NCBI GenBank assembly: GCA_022457155.1
Contig: JAJGOT010000454.1
Span: 186,001-250,000 of the forward strand
DNA: 64,000 bases
Direction of reading: 5' to 3'
From: Cladopsammia gracilis
Taxonomy: Eukaryota; Cnidaria; Anthozoa; Scleractinia; Dendrophylliidae
Shown here piece by piece: positions 11,954-24,751 of the stretch; the first letter of the stretch is position 1; each line of letters starts with the position of its first letter. A model generated the notes under the pieces. The model ran no database searches. It worked only from the letters and a program-made list of their open reading frames with translations, and had not been told where the DNA came from. The position numbers and the translations under genes were made by a program.

Positions 11954-12336
11954 TGTTACGTTTATGCCACCTAACTATAATTATTTTTATTGTTAAAGAC
12001 ATAAACTAATAAGGGTATTTTCTTTAAAAAAAAAATCCTGCACCTTTTAACTGAAAATATGGTACAAATTTTTCTCAAATGTCTACTTTGATGTTTTCAA
12101 ATCTATAGGTATTATCATGTAACTTAACACTCACAAGCAACTAATGGTATTATAATTTTATAACATTATTCAGAATATTGGTTGCATTATTATACAGATA
12201 ATATTGCCTTGATCTTTCAGACAGAACCATGATCACAATGCAGGACCAACTTATTGACAAGCCAGAGCACAGCCAGAGATCAATCCAGTTTCTGCAGCAT
12301 GAAGCAACTAGCTGGCTACTTCCCTGGATGGTGTCC

Positions 12337-12600
12337 TGCAGTTGCCTGGCAACAATGTGGTACCACTTCTTGAAGCCTATATAGGAGCGTGGTAAACAAA
12401 GATGGCTGACGGTAAACAGTACGCGAACCATTAGAAGGACCTTTTACCAGCTTTTTGGTTGCAAAGAAGATGAAGTGGAATGGCGAAAAGCCTCATACGC
12501 AAATCGACAGTTGCGACTCTCAGTGCACCCTCCCCTGAGCTTCGCGAGGTTCTGTGAGACACGTATTTCTAGTTTTAGGAAACAACACGATGGCTCTGTC
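12337..12600 (+). repeat. Dispersed repeat, inverted copy at 47745-48010
   Basis: The stretch from TGCAGTTGCCTGGCAACA through AACAAAGATGGC and CACCCTCCCC to GTATTTCTAGTTTT is repeated as a reverse complement at 47745-48010. An ATG lies in an AAGATGGC context in both copies, but each frame stops within about 20 codons. This is a repeat and not a gene. Confidence 0.6.
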
Positions 12601-13145
12601 ATTTTCTGACAATGTGTTTGTTAGTGGACTGGGTGGCATCACTTTTTGCCAGTAACTGTCAGTGGCAAAAAAAAAAATCCAGGAGATTGATCACTTGTTA
12701 TGCACTGCACTTTACTTTAGTTTAACCAATGTAACAACAGTGAAGGATTGCTCTAATGAACCAACTCAAACAAATCAAAGTGTGAATGAAACAGTTCACA
12801 TGGATCTGTCCTCAGTCTGCAAATCAAGTTCTCATTGTAAATACATGTATCACTAACCACCCCAACATAAGAATACAAAATTAACTTGCAGCCCTACAAT
12901 CAGTTTCCAGTTATATATCTCTACAAGTTTTAATGTGGCCCATAATGAATCTCCTCGAAATGGTCAAGCCCAAATTTCTGAACTGTGTTCAAGCAAGCAA
13001 TTTCACCGCAATTTACTCCAAAAGTAGACTGAGGTTATTGGTGTCCTGTCATGTCATCCAATTAATATCAAGCGCAGTAAAATTAAAAATTAAGGGTTTT
13101 TCAGAACTCATTATAATACAATATATTACACGACTAAGACAGTGA

Positions 13146-13388
13146 AAGGGCCAATAACTTAAATCAACCAATCAGAATGCTCTATTGCCGGTCCAATATT
13201 CTCTAAGTATTGGACCGGGCATTGTCCCGAACGATCCCGCGATCCTCCCGCCCGCGGGAGTCATGGTATAAATCTCTTATTAACCAAGCTTACTCAGGAC
13301 CTTACTAGGAGAATATTTGCCCTCAGTCTTTTTTGTATTGGACCAGCAATCAAGCATTCTGATTGGTTGATGTAAGTTATTGGCCCTT
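13146..13388. mobile_element. MITE with AAGGGCCAATAACTT ends, TGA duplication
   Basis: The terminal inverted repeats are about 50 bp (AAGGGCCAATAACTTAAATC at the left, the complement at the right). The total length is 243 bp. It is flanked by TGA (13143-13145 and 13389-13391). A 3-bp duplication would fit PIF/Harbinger-type elements, but TGA is not their usual TWA target. Confidence 0.6.
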
Positions 13389-13571
13389 TGACTGTACTGT
13401 CAAGACCTTGGGCCGATATTCTCCCAGTACGGCCCTCGCGCTTGGTCAATAAGATATTTATAATACATGACAAAATTAATGCTCATTTAAAAATATTACA
13501 TTTAAACTTATTTCAGGGCAAGTTTCTGTTTCTTGTTTAATCAATCCAATAATACTCAAGAGTGTGTTTAA

Positions 13572-13838
13572 GGTGATTCCCTAGAAATCAAAATTGGCAT
13601 AAGTTTTTTTTAAAACTTTCCCTGATTGTTTCCCATAACATAATGATCTGAAATCTGCAATAAAAAATATAGGTGACACCAAGCTTGTTGAGGAGAAAAC
13701 ATACCGCTTATTTACTGAGGGAACTGAATCCTCAAAGGAAACCCTATTGCTTCAGAGTGTGCGCCTGCTCGTGCATGCGCATATGACACAAGATATTATG
13801 CGCAGTAGTGATGCGCAATGCAATACTAGGGAATCACC
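13572..13838. mobile_element. MITE with GGTGATTCCCTAG ends and TTAA flanks
   Basis: A 267-bp element with perfect 13-bp terminal inverted repeats lies between TTAA tetranucleotides (13568-13571 and 13839-13842). TTAA duplication is characteristic of piggyBac- and Kolobok-type elements. No coding capacity is seen. Confidence 0.65.
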
Positions 13839-15839
13839 TTAAATGTGAGTCATATGACACATGATCTACAGTGTATGTTTCGATGAGTGACAATGTGATT
13901 ACCTTTGCCCCACACCATCTGTAAATCATGTTTGTTCAAGTCATCTAATAGATGATTTGAATTTGCACCGTTTCTCAACTTCAAAAATAGGAAAAATATT
14001 TACTGTGTATTATAACCACCCTCATACATGAAATTTGTAAATATTTTTAATGAAAGTGCCAAAGGAATGAAAAGGGAAGATTTGTTTACTTAGCAAGTCT
14101 TTCTTTTAAGCACAACTCTACATTGTTCTGTCCTTTCACTTATCACTTCAAAGTGTATCATGACAACCAATTTAAAATATTTACAATAATTACATTAATT
14201 GAATTGGTTCTTTACAGCTGTGAGTCAAACTTTTCTTCACCACGTTTGCTTGTGGTACCCACTCATGAAGGTTTCTAAGAATGTCCACCATGTCCTCCCC
14301 TCGATTTTCATCTTTAAACAGAATTCCTAGGTGTACCTGAAAATCATTAAATGTTCCATTATAATAACAAACTAGAAAAAACACTTGTGCGTTTCAATGC
14401 TTAATATATTTAATAAATTTTCAGTCTTGAATTTTGTTTGATAGAGCGAAATGATACTCTAGGAAACAGACCCATGATCTAAAATGAGAAAAAACATTGA
14501 GACAAAAGAAATTAAAATTATTCCAATTACCTCTCTTCTAGAATTATGATTTTTTGTTTGTTGTCTATTGATTTTTTTAACAATAATTAGATAATAGGCA
14601 CCCTTAATGCATGAATACAGCTGCCTTTAAGTGGTTTCCTACAAGAAGAGAAGTAACATGCATAAAATAAAACTGTTCTTGTTTCATAACTTAACTTTGC
14701 ATTTATCCAGGTACACTGGTTGTAAATATATATTAAAACAGTAATTACACATAAATTTCAATTCACATCCAATTCGTAGGAATTCATGAATTCATGTACA
14801 GCTGAACTCTGCGGAAACCAGAGGTTAATATTACTATAGCACAGAATTCAGTTTTGGTAATCTCCCCCCTTCTTTTTAAGCCAACCTGCTGAAATGTGTA
14901 CCACAGGGTACATTAATTGCTATGCCGCTAATTAGGGTGCGTGGGTGGGTGGGTGTACTTGTGGTTTTAACCGGTTTTGTTGGTGGTGTTTTTGGAGGTG
15001 GAAGTGAGCATTTTCAAACGAGTTAGTTTTTTACCTTTTGAGACAAATTTAAAAACAGTAATTCAAACTATAACATGCAACCAAATATCAGGGAATATCA
15101 GGATATCAGAGAACATTATTTGATGGGGACTGTACCTTTGTTTTAGGCTTTTTCATTTCCTCTGAATATTTATACTTGATATGGCTTGGCACAATATCTT
15201 TGAAAATTTCAAAAGATGGAAAGTGTTCCACAAAAACTCTTGACACTAGCACAGCAAAGTCATTCATCATTTTCTTGTGGTCCTCTAGTGCTGGCAAAAT
15301 GTCCCTGTTTGGCAGATCTACAATATCTGCAAATGGCTTGTCATCAGAAAATTCAACTGGATTTACCCTGTCGAAAACAGCATTGTGATTGCACCAGTGA
15401 TGATCTTTATTCTGATCTTCTCAGATGTCATTTCAGATGCCTCAATCCTTATGTCAAGGTTGTCCAAAACCAGACAATAACTTAAAGGTCTCACTTTTGC
15501 CAGCTCGGTCATTTGGTGTGTCAAATTGTGCAGTGCCACTTTGCTCTTTTTGATGTCTTGTACCAAATCAGCATGTGATGTCATATCAGCACTTGCGTTC
15601 AATGTCGTCTTCAGCTCCATCACTCGTGTGCTCAACTCCTTTCTCTGCTGTTTCAGACTGCTCTCTTTTTTCAAGTAATCTGTGACCTATTCTCCCCTTT
15701 TGAATCAGCTTGGTGTTGTAATCTTCACCAACCTTGTCTAGTGCTCTGTTAATGCTTTTAGGTGATATTGAGAGGCCCAAATAATCAGAAAGGTTCCGCA
15801 AAAAAGTCTTTTTTTGGCTTATGCGCATGCGCTAAACCT

Positions 15840-17235
15840 AAATGTTACACTTTTCAAGATGGAATCTAGCTCATACTGTAGTGCGAGTGTAGCAAATTGC
15901 TTTTGTAGCAATGTTGTTTATTGACATTTGGCCATGTTGCTCCCAAAAAACGATTTAACGGTAAAAAAAATACCCTTTTTTAAAAAAATTCAGCCGTGAA
16001 AGGGTTAAACTAGAAGGTTAATTTGTTCTGAAACTAGCCTTTTTCGCTTTGAACCTGACTAATCTACCAAAACCAAGCTGAAACGAGTAAAAGTTGGCAT
16101 GATGAACAATTCTAGGCATATTCGGTTGACCCTTTCGTTGCCAAAGTCGACTATTGTCGACATTTGGAGCAGCAGACATTGCACCACTTGTGACGTCATC
16201 AATTTCTACGTTGCCAGATAATTTTGATGCTCAACTGATACAGCGAAGATAGATCCATGCACACGTTCCTCCACTTTGAATATGGACCAAAATCTAGCAG
16301 AGCTATTCGAAAAAAAAATGTTCAAATATTGGTGGAAAATTAGGTGGTAAATTAGGTCAATACACCTGCAACGCTTATGCCAAATTCCTTTTCCGGCCGA
16401 TAGAAAGGTAATAGAGAGTAGAAGATAGGAAGAGAAGAAAAGGGGAGGAAAAGGGAAAGTAAAAGAAGCAAAAAAATAATCAGAAAGGTTCCGCAAAAAA
16501 AGTCTTTTTTGGGTTATGCACGTATTTGCTTTGAGGTCTGTTTGGTTCATTGGATTGTCTGCCTCTGTTTATATTGACCAGTGGTTTTGATTTTTTTTTC
16601 AACACTCAAGTGAAAACTTTGCTATCGTAGTGTCGTAGTTGCTATTTGAAATGCTTACTTTTGAACTACCGTATTCGTCCTTTCTTATTACAGCAACAGC
16701 GGCAGGAAAAGGAGGCGTAAATTCATTTGTTTTACTTACTAACAATGCAATGCAATTCGATTGGCGCACTATTGACAGAATCGGCTCTTTTATCTCTCGC
16801 CTTGCGTCAACCTAAGCTAAATAGTCATTAGCCAAGATAAAATTTTAAAAGTTTTTATTATTATTATTATTATTTTTTTTTTGGGGGGGGGGGGGAGGGT
16901 TGCTTTTGGTATATTGAAGAACAAGCGAAAAACCCATGCAGCGAATAAATATGAGCAGCAGGAAAATATTGATAAAAGCGAATATTATATAGAAGCTTAC
17001 TGAAACGAAAGCTAGGAAAATGAGTAAATGTTTCCCGATATTTCATAAAAGGAGGGAAATGACATATGCAAATACATTGATAAATTAATCCCGTGTGAAC
17101 TTCATTCGCGACCAGCGATGTTTGACACCATGATTCAAAGTACTTTTTTCACGGTTTCGCTTTTGTTGCGAGTGTATAATATAGAAAAGCAGTGTACAAG
17201 ACAACATATGACATGTGAATCAGTTGAATGCTGTA
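15840..17235. other. Unassigned stretch with a duplicated DUF6589 exon start
   Basis: The segment 16470-16530 (minus strand, LFLRNLSDYF) duplicates 15778-15826, the start of the DUF6589 relic exon. At 16855-16900 there is a (TTA)n run followed by poly-T and poly-G. No other gene signal is seen. Confidence 0.4.
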
Positions 17236-17946
17236 CAGTGGAACCCCGCTTTATGGACACCCGCTTAATACTGACACCCCGTTATTACGGACAGTTGTCT
17301 TGGTCCCGGCCGAAAGCCCAAACATTCTCTCTAAAATTTACCCGCTTAATACGGACACCCCGTTATTACGGATAGTTGTCTTGGTCCCGGCTGAATGCCC
17401 ATACATTCTCTGTAAAATTTACGGGCTTAATACGGACACCCCGTTATTACGGACAGTTGTCTTGGTCCCGGCCGAAAATCCATACATTCGCTCTAAAATT
17501 TATCCGGTTAATACGGACACCCCGTTATTACGGATAGTTGTCTTGGTCCCGGCTGAATGCCCATACATTCTCTGTAAAATTTACCCGCTTAATACGGACA
17601 CCCGTTAATACGGACAACGGACAGATTTTTCCGTCCCGATCAAAACAATCTCATACAAACTTAACCTCCTTAATACGAGCAATTTGGCGAATTAAAAGCG
17701 ATAAAAATGTTTTCGAATGTTTTCATTTTTTTCAGCTACACATGAACGTTCGTCTATTCCAAGAGAGCATAAAGCTTTATGCTCTCTTTTCTATTCGTAA
17801 TTTTTTAGTGTCTTAGTGCAGTTAGACGCGGTAATTTACTATAGTTTTCCTTAAAAACGATCATCCATGTAAACCCGCCTAATACGGACACTCCGGTAAT
17901 AAGTTTCCGTGGTCCCTTCGGTGTCCGTATTAACGGGGTTGGACTG
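17236..17946. mobile_element. Mariner-like MITE with internal 80-bp tandem repeats
   Basis: The ends are CAGTGGAACCCCGC and the inverted CGGGGTTGGACTG, between TA dinucleotides, as in Tc1/mariner or pogo elements. Length is 711 bp. The left half (17262-17600) is about four tandem copies of an 80-bp unit containing TTAATACGGACACC. These copies leave a spurious plus-strand frame open. No transposase remains. Confidence 0.65.
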
Positions 17947-17948
17947 TA

Positions 17949-19669
17949 TTGAGGGTGTCTGTATTGCTGCCAGGATTCTACAAAAGGGTATGGGAGAGAT
18001 AAAAATTATATATCGAACATATTGTAATTAATGAGGGTGTTTCATTGAGAGTGCGCGCCTTTATGTCAGGATTTAAAAACAGGGCATTTGGATGTGAATT
18101 TAATTACAATATTATTTAATACGCCTGTATGAACATAAAAATGTTGCACATCTTCATCTAGCTATATTGTTCTGGTTTTGTTTAATATTGACACATATGG
18201 AGATCAGTTATGTATTTAATTGTCCTAGTAAGAACTAGGCAACCCAATGGCAAGGAATGCAGAAAGGAGGTAATTGTGATATACCCCATTAGCTAAAACA
18301 TGAAAATCTACTATCACTTTATCAGGTAGCGCATTTATTTCTCTCTAGTTTACTTATTGATTCCCTTTTAGTGAAAACTATTCTGAGTTTTAATGCAGCA
18401 AAAACATGTTCTATGCCGGTGCGCCAAAAAATGCAGTCTTTATATATAAGGTGGTTCGATACAGTTTTCTGGAGAGCATACCAACATTTTTCAATTGGCT
18501 ATTAAGCGGCCTTCTCCAAGTCAGATCAACGTGAAATTTTCACCACTAACTGATTTTGAATTGAAGTTTGGCAAGATATATTTTCTGGTAAAATCGATAT
18601 TACCATGACGACGACAAACAAGAAACTTAGAAATCAGTAAAAGTGAAATTTAGCGCGTTTAAGATTTCGCATTAAAAATCCCACATAGGCATCTTAAAAT
18701 ATGGTATATGGCATACATATTTTGCAAGAATAAAAAAATTCTGTTTGAATTCAAATAAATCGCAATAACATTTCAAACCTTACTATCTGTGTACTGGTAT
18801 TAAATTGATCGAGAGATTAATACTGGTTTTGTGAAATTACTTAATGATAATGTCAAAAAGTAGCTTGATGTTATGTTTGTACTACCTTGAAAGTTTTGTT
18901 TACTTTCTCTTTTGCGATCTTGAGAACTACCTTTTTTCCTAGCATCGCATCATGTGCAATTTTTGGGTAATTTTAGATTTTAATGGCTTTTGCAAAAATC
19001 TGAGAAACGGCGAGATGGATTTTTTTAAAACATTCACTGTACTTGCTTACCGATGTGCAAAATATTATCTGAAAGTTTCATTGGCTTTGATTCACTGGAA
19101 CGCCTTTAAATTTAAAGATGAAGACGACGTACGAACCGGTCGAAAAAATGGCGTTACAAATTTACTTTTTTAAGTTATTCTCAGTAATGATTTCAAATCA
19201 ATGCGCCATTTTCTCGAATCGAAACTTGAAAAGTTCAGTCTAAAGAGCTGAGTGACATAATGCTACTTACACTTAGTTACTCTTTCAGCCTTACGAACGT
19301 CCTTTTTCGCGTATTAGTCATTTTAATTTAGGTTTTCCACTCAAAGAAAGATAGTTTACTTATTTAAATCATGTTTATACCTTAATTAGATGTTTCTTAT
19401 GATTGTTAATTAGTTCTAAATACTATAATGACTTGTGTATTATTATAATTACTCACTATGTAAGTGCACGGCTCCTAATGGGAGAGTACTTTTTTACTAG
19501 TGATAAAGGATTTCCATGTTAAATAAAGTTTTATCTGTCTATTTTTCTATAAAGAACAAGGAAGGCTATGTAGACCTCGTTCCTCAGCTGTTTGCGCCAA
19601 CTATAGTTAAACTCTGAATTTATTAAAAACCAAAAACCGTGAAATTATTATTATTTCTAGACATAAAAC
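17949..19669. other. No gene recognised
   Basis: AT-rich sequence with only short open frames. The longest, at 18952-19173, has no recognisable motif. No repeat structure was noticed. Confidence 0.35.
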
Positions 19670-19859
19670 AATAGGCCATTTGCACGATGACGTCATTTGA
19701 CTACTACTACCAGAATCCTTCAGTTTTTTGTTTTGTAGTGCAAATTAGGGCTATTGTTATTTAAACCGCACTGGGATTACAAAATTTAAATAAGAAAGGA
19801 AAAACGAAATGAATTCTGGTAGTAGTAGTCAAATGACGTCATCGTGCAAATGGCCTATT
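19670..19859. mobile_element. MITE with 46-bp near-perfect inverted repeats
   Basis: The two ends carry ATAGGCCATTTGCACGATGA followed by CGTCATTTGACTACTACTAC as inverted repeats, separated by about 95 bp. A palindromic TGACGTCA lies in each arm. No protein is encoded. Confidence 0.7.
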
Positions 19860-20636
19860 AAAAGTGAGGTAGTGTTAGGAGCCTCTGTCCTCCCTTATTG
19901 GACCTGTAGCACAGTTACACCTTGAAATATGCCCCTACAGGAGCCCATTACACGTAGTGTACAGATTTATCAGAAAAGGAAAAAAGAATTTTTTTAAATT
20001 AGTACAATCGTATTTACTGTTTACACGTATGTGATGAACCGGCTGTTATTACCGTCGGGAATTGCATTCTCAAAACAAAACAACGTCAGACATTCGATAC
20101 AACATCGTCGTCTATAAGGTTATAAGTAACCGGCCTTGTTTGGGTTACAGTCCCTGACTTTGTGTTGGTCCTGATAGTAGCTTGCCGGCTTCGTTTATCG
20201 CTTACTCGTCTCAGGGGTTTTTCAAGGTATTGCAAAAACACTAAATAATGCTGACAGGGCTGCCCACGGGAGGGGGAGGGGGGGGGGGGGGGGGGTTACT
20301 CCGGTTTTTTAGTGACGGGGATGATCGAATGGGGGCAAAAATCAAAACCCACAAAAAACACGCCGAATTTGCAGACCATTGTATAACAGGTTTTATGAAA
20401 CATAAATATCGTTAAAACAATTGCAAAACAAGTTCAGTGGTTATACTTTATTCGCAGAACTACACGGCCGGGATATGCTGTGGGAACTACCATGAATCTT
20501 CAGATTGTTTTGAATACCCAAAAAAATCCCTACTACATCAAGCCACACAAAAAATACTTGCCAAATTTTCCTGTCATGCGCCCTTATAACGGTGTTCCTG
20601 TGAGCAGCCAAAATTTCACAGAGAAGTTGATATAGA
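19860..20636. other. Non-coding stretch with a poly-G run
   Basis: No gene is seen. A G-run lies at about 20275-20296, in a context resembling transposon ends found elsewhere in the window. The remainder is unremarkable. Confidence 0.35.
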
Positions 20637-21785
20637 TACCCTTGATACCCTCGATCCTTGATACCCTCGATACCTTTGATACCCTTGATACCCTCGATGC
20701 CTTTGATACCCTTGTTAACTTTGATACCCTCGATACCTTTGATACCCTTGATACCCTTGATAGGTTTGATACCCTCGATACGCTCGATACCCTTGATACT
20801 CTTGATACCTTTGATACCCTTGATACCTTTGATACCCTTGATACCTTTGATACCCTTGATACCCTCGATACTCTTGATACCCTTGATACCTTTGATACCC
20901 TCGATACCCTCGATACTCTTGATACCCTCGATACCTTTGATACCCTTGATACCTTTGATACCCTCGATACCCTCGATACCCTTGATACCTTTGATACCCT
21001 TGATACCTTTGATACCCTCGATACCCTTGATACCTTTGATACCCACGATACCTTTGATACCCTTGATACCCTCGATACCCTTGATACCTTTGATACCCTT
21101 GATACCCTCGATACCCTCGATACCTTTGATACCTTTGATACCCTTGATACCTTTGATACCATTGATACCTTTGATACCCTTGATACCTTTGATACCCTCG
21201 ATACCTTTGATACCCTCGATACCCTTGATACCCTTGATACCTTTGATACCCTTGATACCCTCGATACCCTCGATACCTTTGATACCCTTGATACCTTTGA
21301 TACCTTTGATACCCTTGATACCCTCGATACCCTTGATACCCTTGATACCCTTGATACCTTTGATACCTCCGATACCCTCGATACTCTTGATACCCTCGAT
21401 ACCTTTGATACCCTTGATACCCTCGATACCCTTGATACCTTTGATACCCTCGATACCCTTGATACCCTTGATACCCTCAATACCCTCGATACCTTTGATA
21501 CCCTCGATACCCTTGATACCTTCGATACCTTTGATACCTCGATACCCTTGATACCCTCGATACCTTTGATACCCTCGATACCCTTGATACCTTTGATACC
21601 CTCGATACCTTTGATACCCTTGATACCCTTGATACCTTTGATACCCTCGATACCCTTGATACCTTTGATACCCTTGATACCTTTGATACCATTGATACCC
21701 TTGATACCCTTGATACCCTCGATACCCTTGATACCTTTGATACCCTTGATACCCTCGATACCTTTGGTACCCGCGATACTCTGAT
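20637..21785. repeat. 9-bp satellite, about 127 units of GATACCYTY
   Basis: About 1.15 kb of uninterrupted copies of a 9-base unit, mostly GATACCCTT, GATACCCTC or GATACCTTT. Because the unit is a multiple of three and lacks stops in most frames, it leaves very long reading frames open on both strands (DTLDTF and IPLIPS on plus; GIKGIE, RVSKVS and YQGYRG on minus). These are artefacts of the repeat. The array ends about 400 bp before the Roc-COR start codon. Confidence 0.9.
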
Positions 21786-21795
21786 ATTGTCAATA

Positions 21796-21855
21796 CTCTC
21801 TCTCTCTCCCGCGTCTAAATAAAGTAATGTCTGTCTGTCTGTCTGTCTGTCTCTA

Positions 21856-21901
<46 letters not shown>

Positions 21902-22040
21902 ATATATATCTCTATCTCTCTATATATATCTCTATCTCTCTATATATATCTCTCTCTATATATATAATTATATATATATATCGATCTCTGTCTGTTTATC
22001 TATCTCTATGTCTATCTCTCATCAGCTATCTCTGTCTCTC
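21796..22040. repeat. Microsatellite cluster (CT, GTCT, TA)
   Basis: In order there are (TC)n, (GTCT)n at about 21828-21852, (TA)n at about 21858-21898, then mixed TCTATATA and TCTCTATC runs. The cluster directly follows the 9-bp satellite and precedes the Roc-COR gene. Confidence 0.85.
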
Positions 22041-22183
22041 TCTGTAATATTATTTAATGAAAACATATTTTTTTTATTAAACCATATAATATTTTAGAGT
22101 TTGAGATGCCTTTCTGTCAATAATAATAAAAACGTAACTATGAGCTCTCAGCCAATCAGAAGACACCTTACGAGAGCTGCTAC

Positions 22184-23122
22184 ATGACTCGCGATTTAAT
22201 CACGCAGTTACATCTCACGGGTGGCTTACCGGAAGGTCCGACGGCAAACGAAGAAATACTTAAAAAACTGGATTTGCAACATGCAGACAGCACACTGCAG
22301 CAGCTAGAGGATGTAGAGGATATCAAGGATGTAATAACAGGCAGGCAGATCGTGCACCAAGGACAGTGCTTAATCCTGGGGGACTCTGGGGTTGGTAAAA
22401 CAAGTCTCGTTAAATCGCTCACTGGGAAGCCATTTGATCCCCGTCAACCCAAGACTCAAGGAATAGATCAATGTCTGGTGGACGAAAAGTGGACAAACTT
22501 GAGCATGACGGATCTTATTCTCGATAGCCTGTTTTTTTTTTTGTTTTACCACAAAATTCGCATACGATTGAATTTGTATGGGCACGCAGTAACTAATTAT
22601 GTTCTTCTTGATGATCCTTTACGTTCTTTATGTTTTTTATGTACCTGGAATGTACCTGTATTGGCGTGCCTTTTATTTTCTAACCCTGAATGTTTGATAA
22701 TTACTCCAAATTTTTATCTATTCTTATATTTATGTCTTGTATTCATTGTGCCATGGTTAATTAATGCTGTTTTGTTATACCCTTTTAACCACAACTACCA
22801 CTTCAGATTGATAGTAGCTATATTTTATTTTATTGTTAGGCGTCGTGGATTACTGATAGGCGCATTTCCTGTTTATGTCTTCATGTTAGAATTTTATCAT
22901 TATGGAAAGATTTCAGTGAATGCCGACGGCATTCTTTTAATGACAATAATTGCGGGACTTTCATTTGTTGCAGTCATTTTTATCTCGTTAATGCGCATGC
23001 GCATTAAGCGAGATTTCGGAGTCGAGAACGAAAAGGGACAAAAGCTGTTAACAAAATTTTGTGGACTTTTGTCCGGGGGGGTTTCTTGTCCCTTCTTTAT
23101 AGAAGCTATATTAGGGCATTGA
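22184..23122 (+). CDS. Roc-COR GTPase, first exon: P-loop and membrane segments
   Basis: The frame opens at an ATG and has the start of a Ras-of-complex (Roc) GTPase domain. The P-loop GDSGVGKTS is at residues 66-74 and a switch I-like KTQGID at 90-95. Instead of moving directly to the DxxG motif, the frame becomes strongly hydrophobic. Candidate membrane helices lie near residues 149-165, 177-199, 207-218, 222-238 and 249-270. Roc domains normally bind GTP in the cytosol and regulate the downstream COR domain. The matching second half of the G domain is at 29838-31612, so I read both as one gene. The 3-prime splice site of this exon is not identified and the frame ends at a stop at 23122. 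Confidence 0.6.
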   Translation: MTRDLITQLHLTGGLPEGPTANEEILKKLDLQHADSTLQQLEDVEDIKDVITGRQIVHQGQCLILGDSGVGKTSLVKSLTGKPFDPRQPKTQGIDQCLVDEKWTNLSMTDLILDSLFFFLFYHKIRIRLNLYGHAVTNYVLLDDPLRSLCFLCTWNVPVLACLLFSNPECLIITPNFYLFLYLCLVFIVPWLINAVLLYPFNHNYHFRLIVAIFYFIVRRRGLLIGAFPVYVFMLEFYHYGKISVNADGILLMTIIAGLSFVAVIFISLMRMRIKRDFGVENEKGQKLLTKFCGLLSGGVSCPFFIEAILGH

Positions 23123-24751
23123 GGATATGGTTGGTTAAACCGGTTAGGATTTCAAGAAAGGCGTCGCATACTGCCACTAAAATTTTTGGGGAGCACCCCC
23201 GGACCTATTGTTAATTTCCCAAGGGTATTGGGATGTCAGAACTTGTGATGAACTTGTCATATCTCACATTACATTACCGCAAAGGTATTAAGTCCTTCTT
23301 TAAGTTTCGATATCTCACGTTACCTATCAGTTTCAATCATTTGTCGTAAAGCCATTGAAGCTGCTTTAGAAGGGATGCGTTTTCTTGGGAAACGCAGTTT
23401 GAGAATTTCACGGTGTATTTTTACGAATGGAGACGTTTTAAGAAAGTTAAATGGGACAGAAAAGTTTGTGTTTTAATATGAGCGATATGGCAGAGCAAAA
23501 TAGCATGAACTTTGCGTTTTTTGAGGAGCACCCCCGGACCTATTGTTAATTTCCCTAGGGTATTGGGATGTCATGAACTTGTCATAATTATCTCACGCTA
23601 CGTCACCACAAAGGTATTACAGTTCTTATTTAGTTTCGATATCTCACGTTACCTACGGTATCAATAATCTTTCAAATTTCAAATCATTGCCATTAATAGA
23701 TTTAGGTACATGGTAGAATGTATTGACGGTGATAAAAATTGCGCTTTGATTATGCAATAGTATGCAAGGGACCTCGTGATTTTGCAGACTTCGTCAAACT
23801 ATTTCTGGTTTGCTGCAATTCTCTCTACAGTTCTATTCGTATACAAGTAAAATTTTGTTGTTGACAAAGCAAGCATTTTAACAACCATTTTATAAGCGAT
23901 CTGAGCGTTTCAATTCAAGACAGACATTGGAACTTATTATTACGGACTTAATTGAGAAGATATTATTTGAGTGCCAATACGAAGAAAATATCAAGAAGTG
24001 GTTAGGATTTTATCGGATACACCGCCACTAAAATTTTTGGGGAGTACTCCCGGACCTATGTTAATTTCCCTAGGGAATTGGCATGTCATAATTTTTTTTT
24101 AAGTTTTGATATATAGCGTTACATATCAATCTTTCAAATTTGTTTTTACGTGGATGTGTCCGAGACGGCATTGATCTTCAAAGGTTCAAGAAATTTGTGT
24201 TTTTCTTGTCAATCATATGTCGTAAAGCCATTAGTGCTCATTTAGAAGGGTACAAAAGGTCAAATGTTCTTGGGAAACGCAGTTTGACTGAAAATTTCAC
24301 GGTGTATTTTTAAAATGAATGGAGACGTTCTGAGGAAGTTAAATGGCAAGGGAGCAAAAACAATAATTACTAAGTTCAATTTATGAAATGAATGGCTTTG
24401 AGTTCTCATAGTATGTTATCATATGATGAACTACCGATCACGCGAACGAAATCATTGCCATTATTAGATTTAGGTACATGGTGGAATGTATTGACGGTGA
24501 TAAAAATTGCGCTTTGATTATGCAATAGTATGCAAGGGATCTCGTGATTTTGCTGAACAAACTAATTGTGCAAATGTAGAAGTTATTGTTTGCTGCAATT
24601 CTTTCTACAGTTCTATTCGTGTACAAGTAAAAGTTTGTTGTTCTGAATTGAATGACAAAGCAAGCATTTTAACAACCATTTTATAAACGATTTCAGCGTT
24701 TCGATTCAAGACATACATTGGCATTATTACGGACTTAACTGAGAAGATATT

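Larger units (their letters stand above)
11221..15830 (-). pseudogene. DUF6589-type transposon-associated gene, degraded
   Basis: Minus-strand exons resemble the large cnidarian family carrying DUF6589, thought to derive from DNA transposons. The first visible exon (about 15830-15136, donor AAAG|GTACAG) reads LRNLSDYLGLS, then YCLVLDNLDIR. After a one-base frameshift near 15410 it continues HHWCNHNAVFDRVNP and DILPALEDHKKMMNDF. A second shift lies near 15660 in an A-run. The next exon (14336 to about 14216, acceptor CAG) gives LGILFKDENRGEDMVDILR. A later exon starts at 11493 and reads FALRNLVNWHDVVSDAQ, ending at a stop at 11221. Intermediate exons were not found. The family assignment is from remembered motifs and is moderate. 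Confidence 0.5.

Noticed and set aside
17228..17608. Plus-strand frame with repeated NTDTPLLR units as a repeat protein
   Set aside because: It arises from the 80-bp tandem repeat inside a MITE.
20441..21793. A 450-codon minus-strand frame and other long frames over the GATACC array
   Set aside because: They are produced by a 9-bp stop-free satellite and are open in several frames on both strands, with no domain or splice support.
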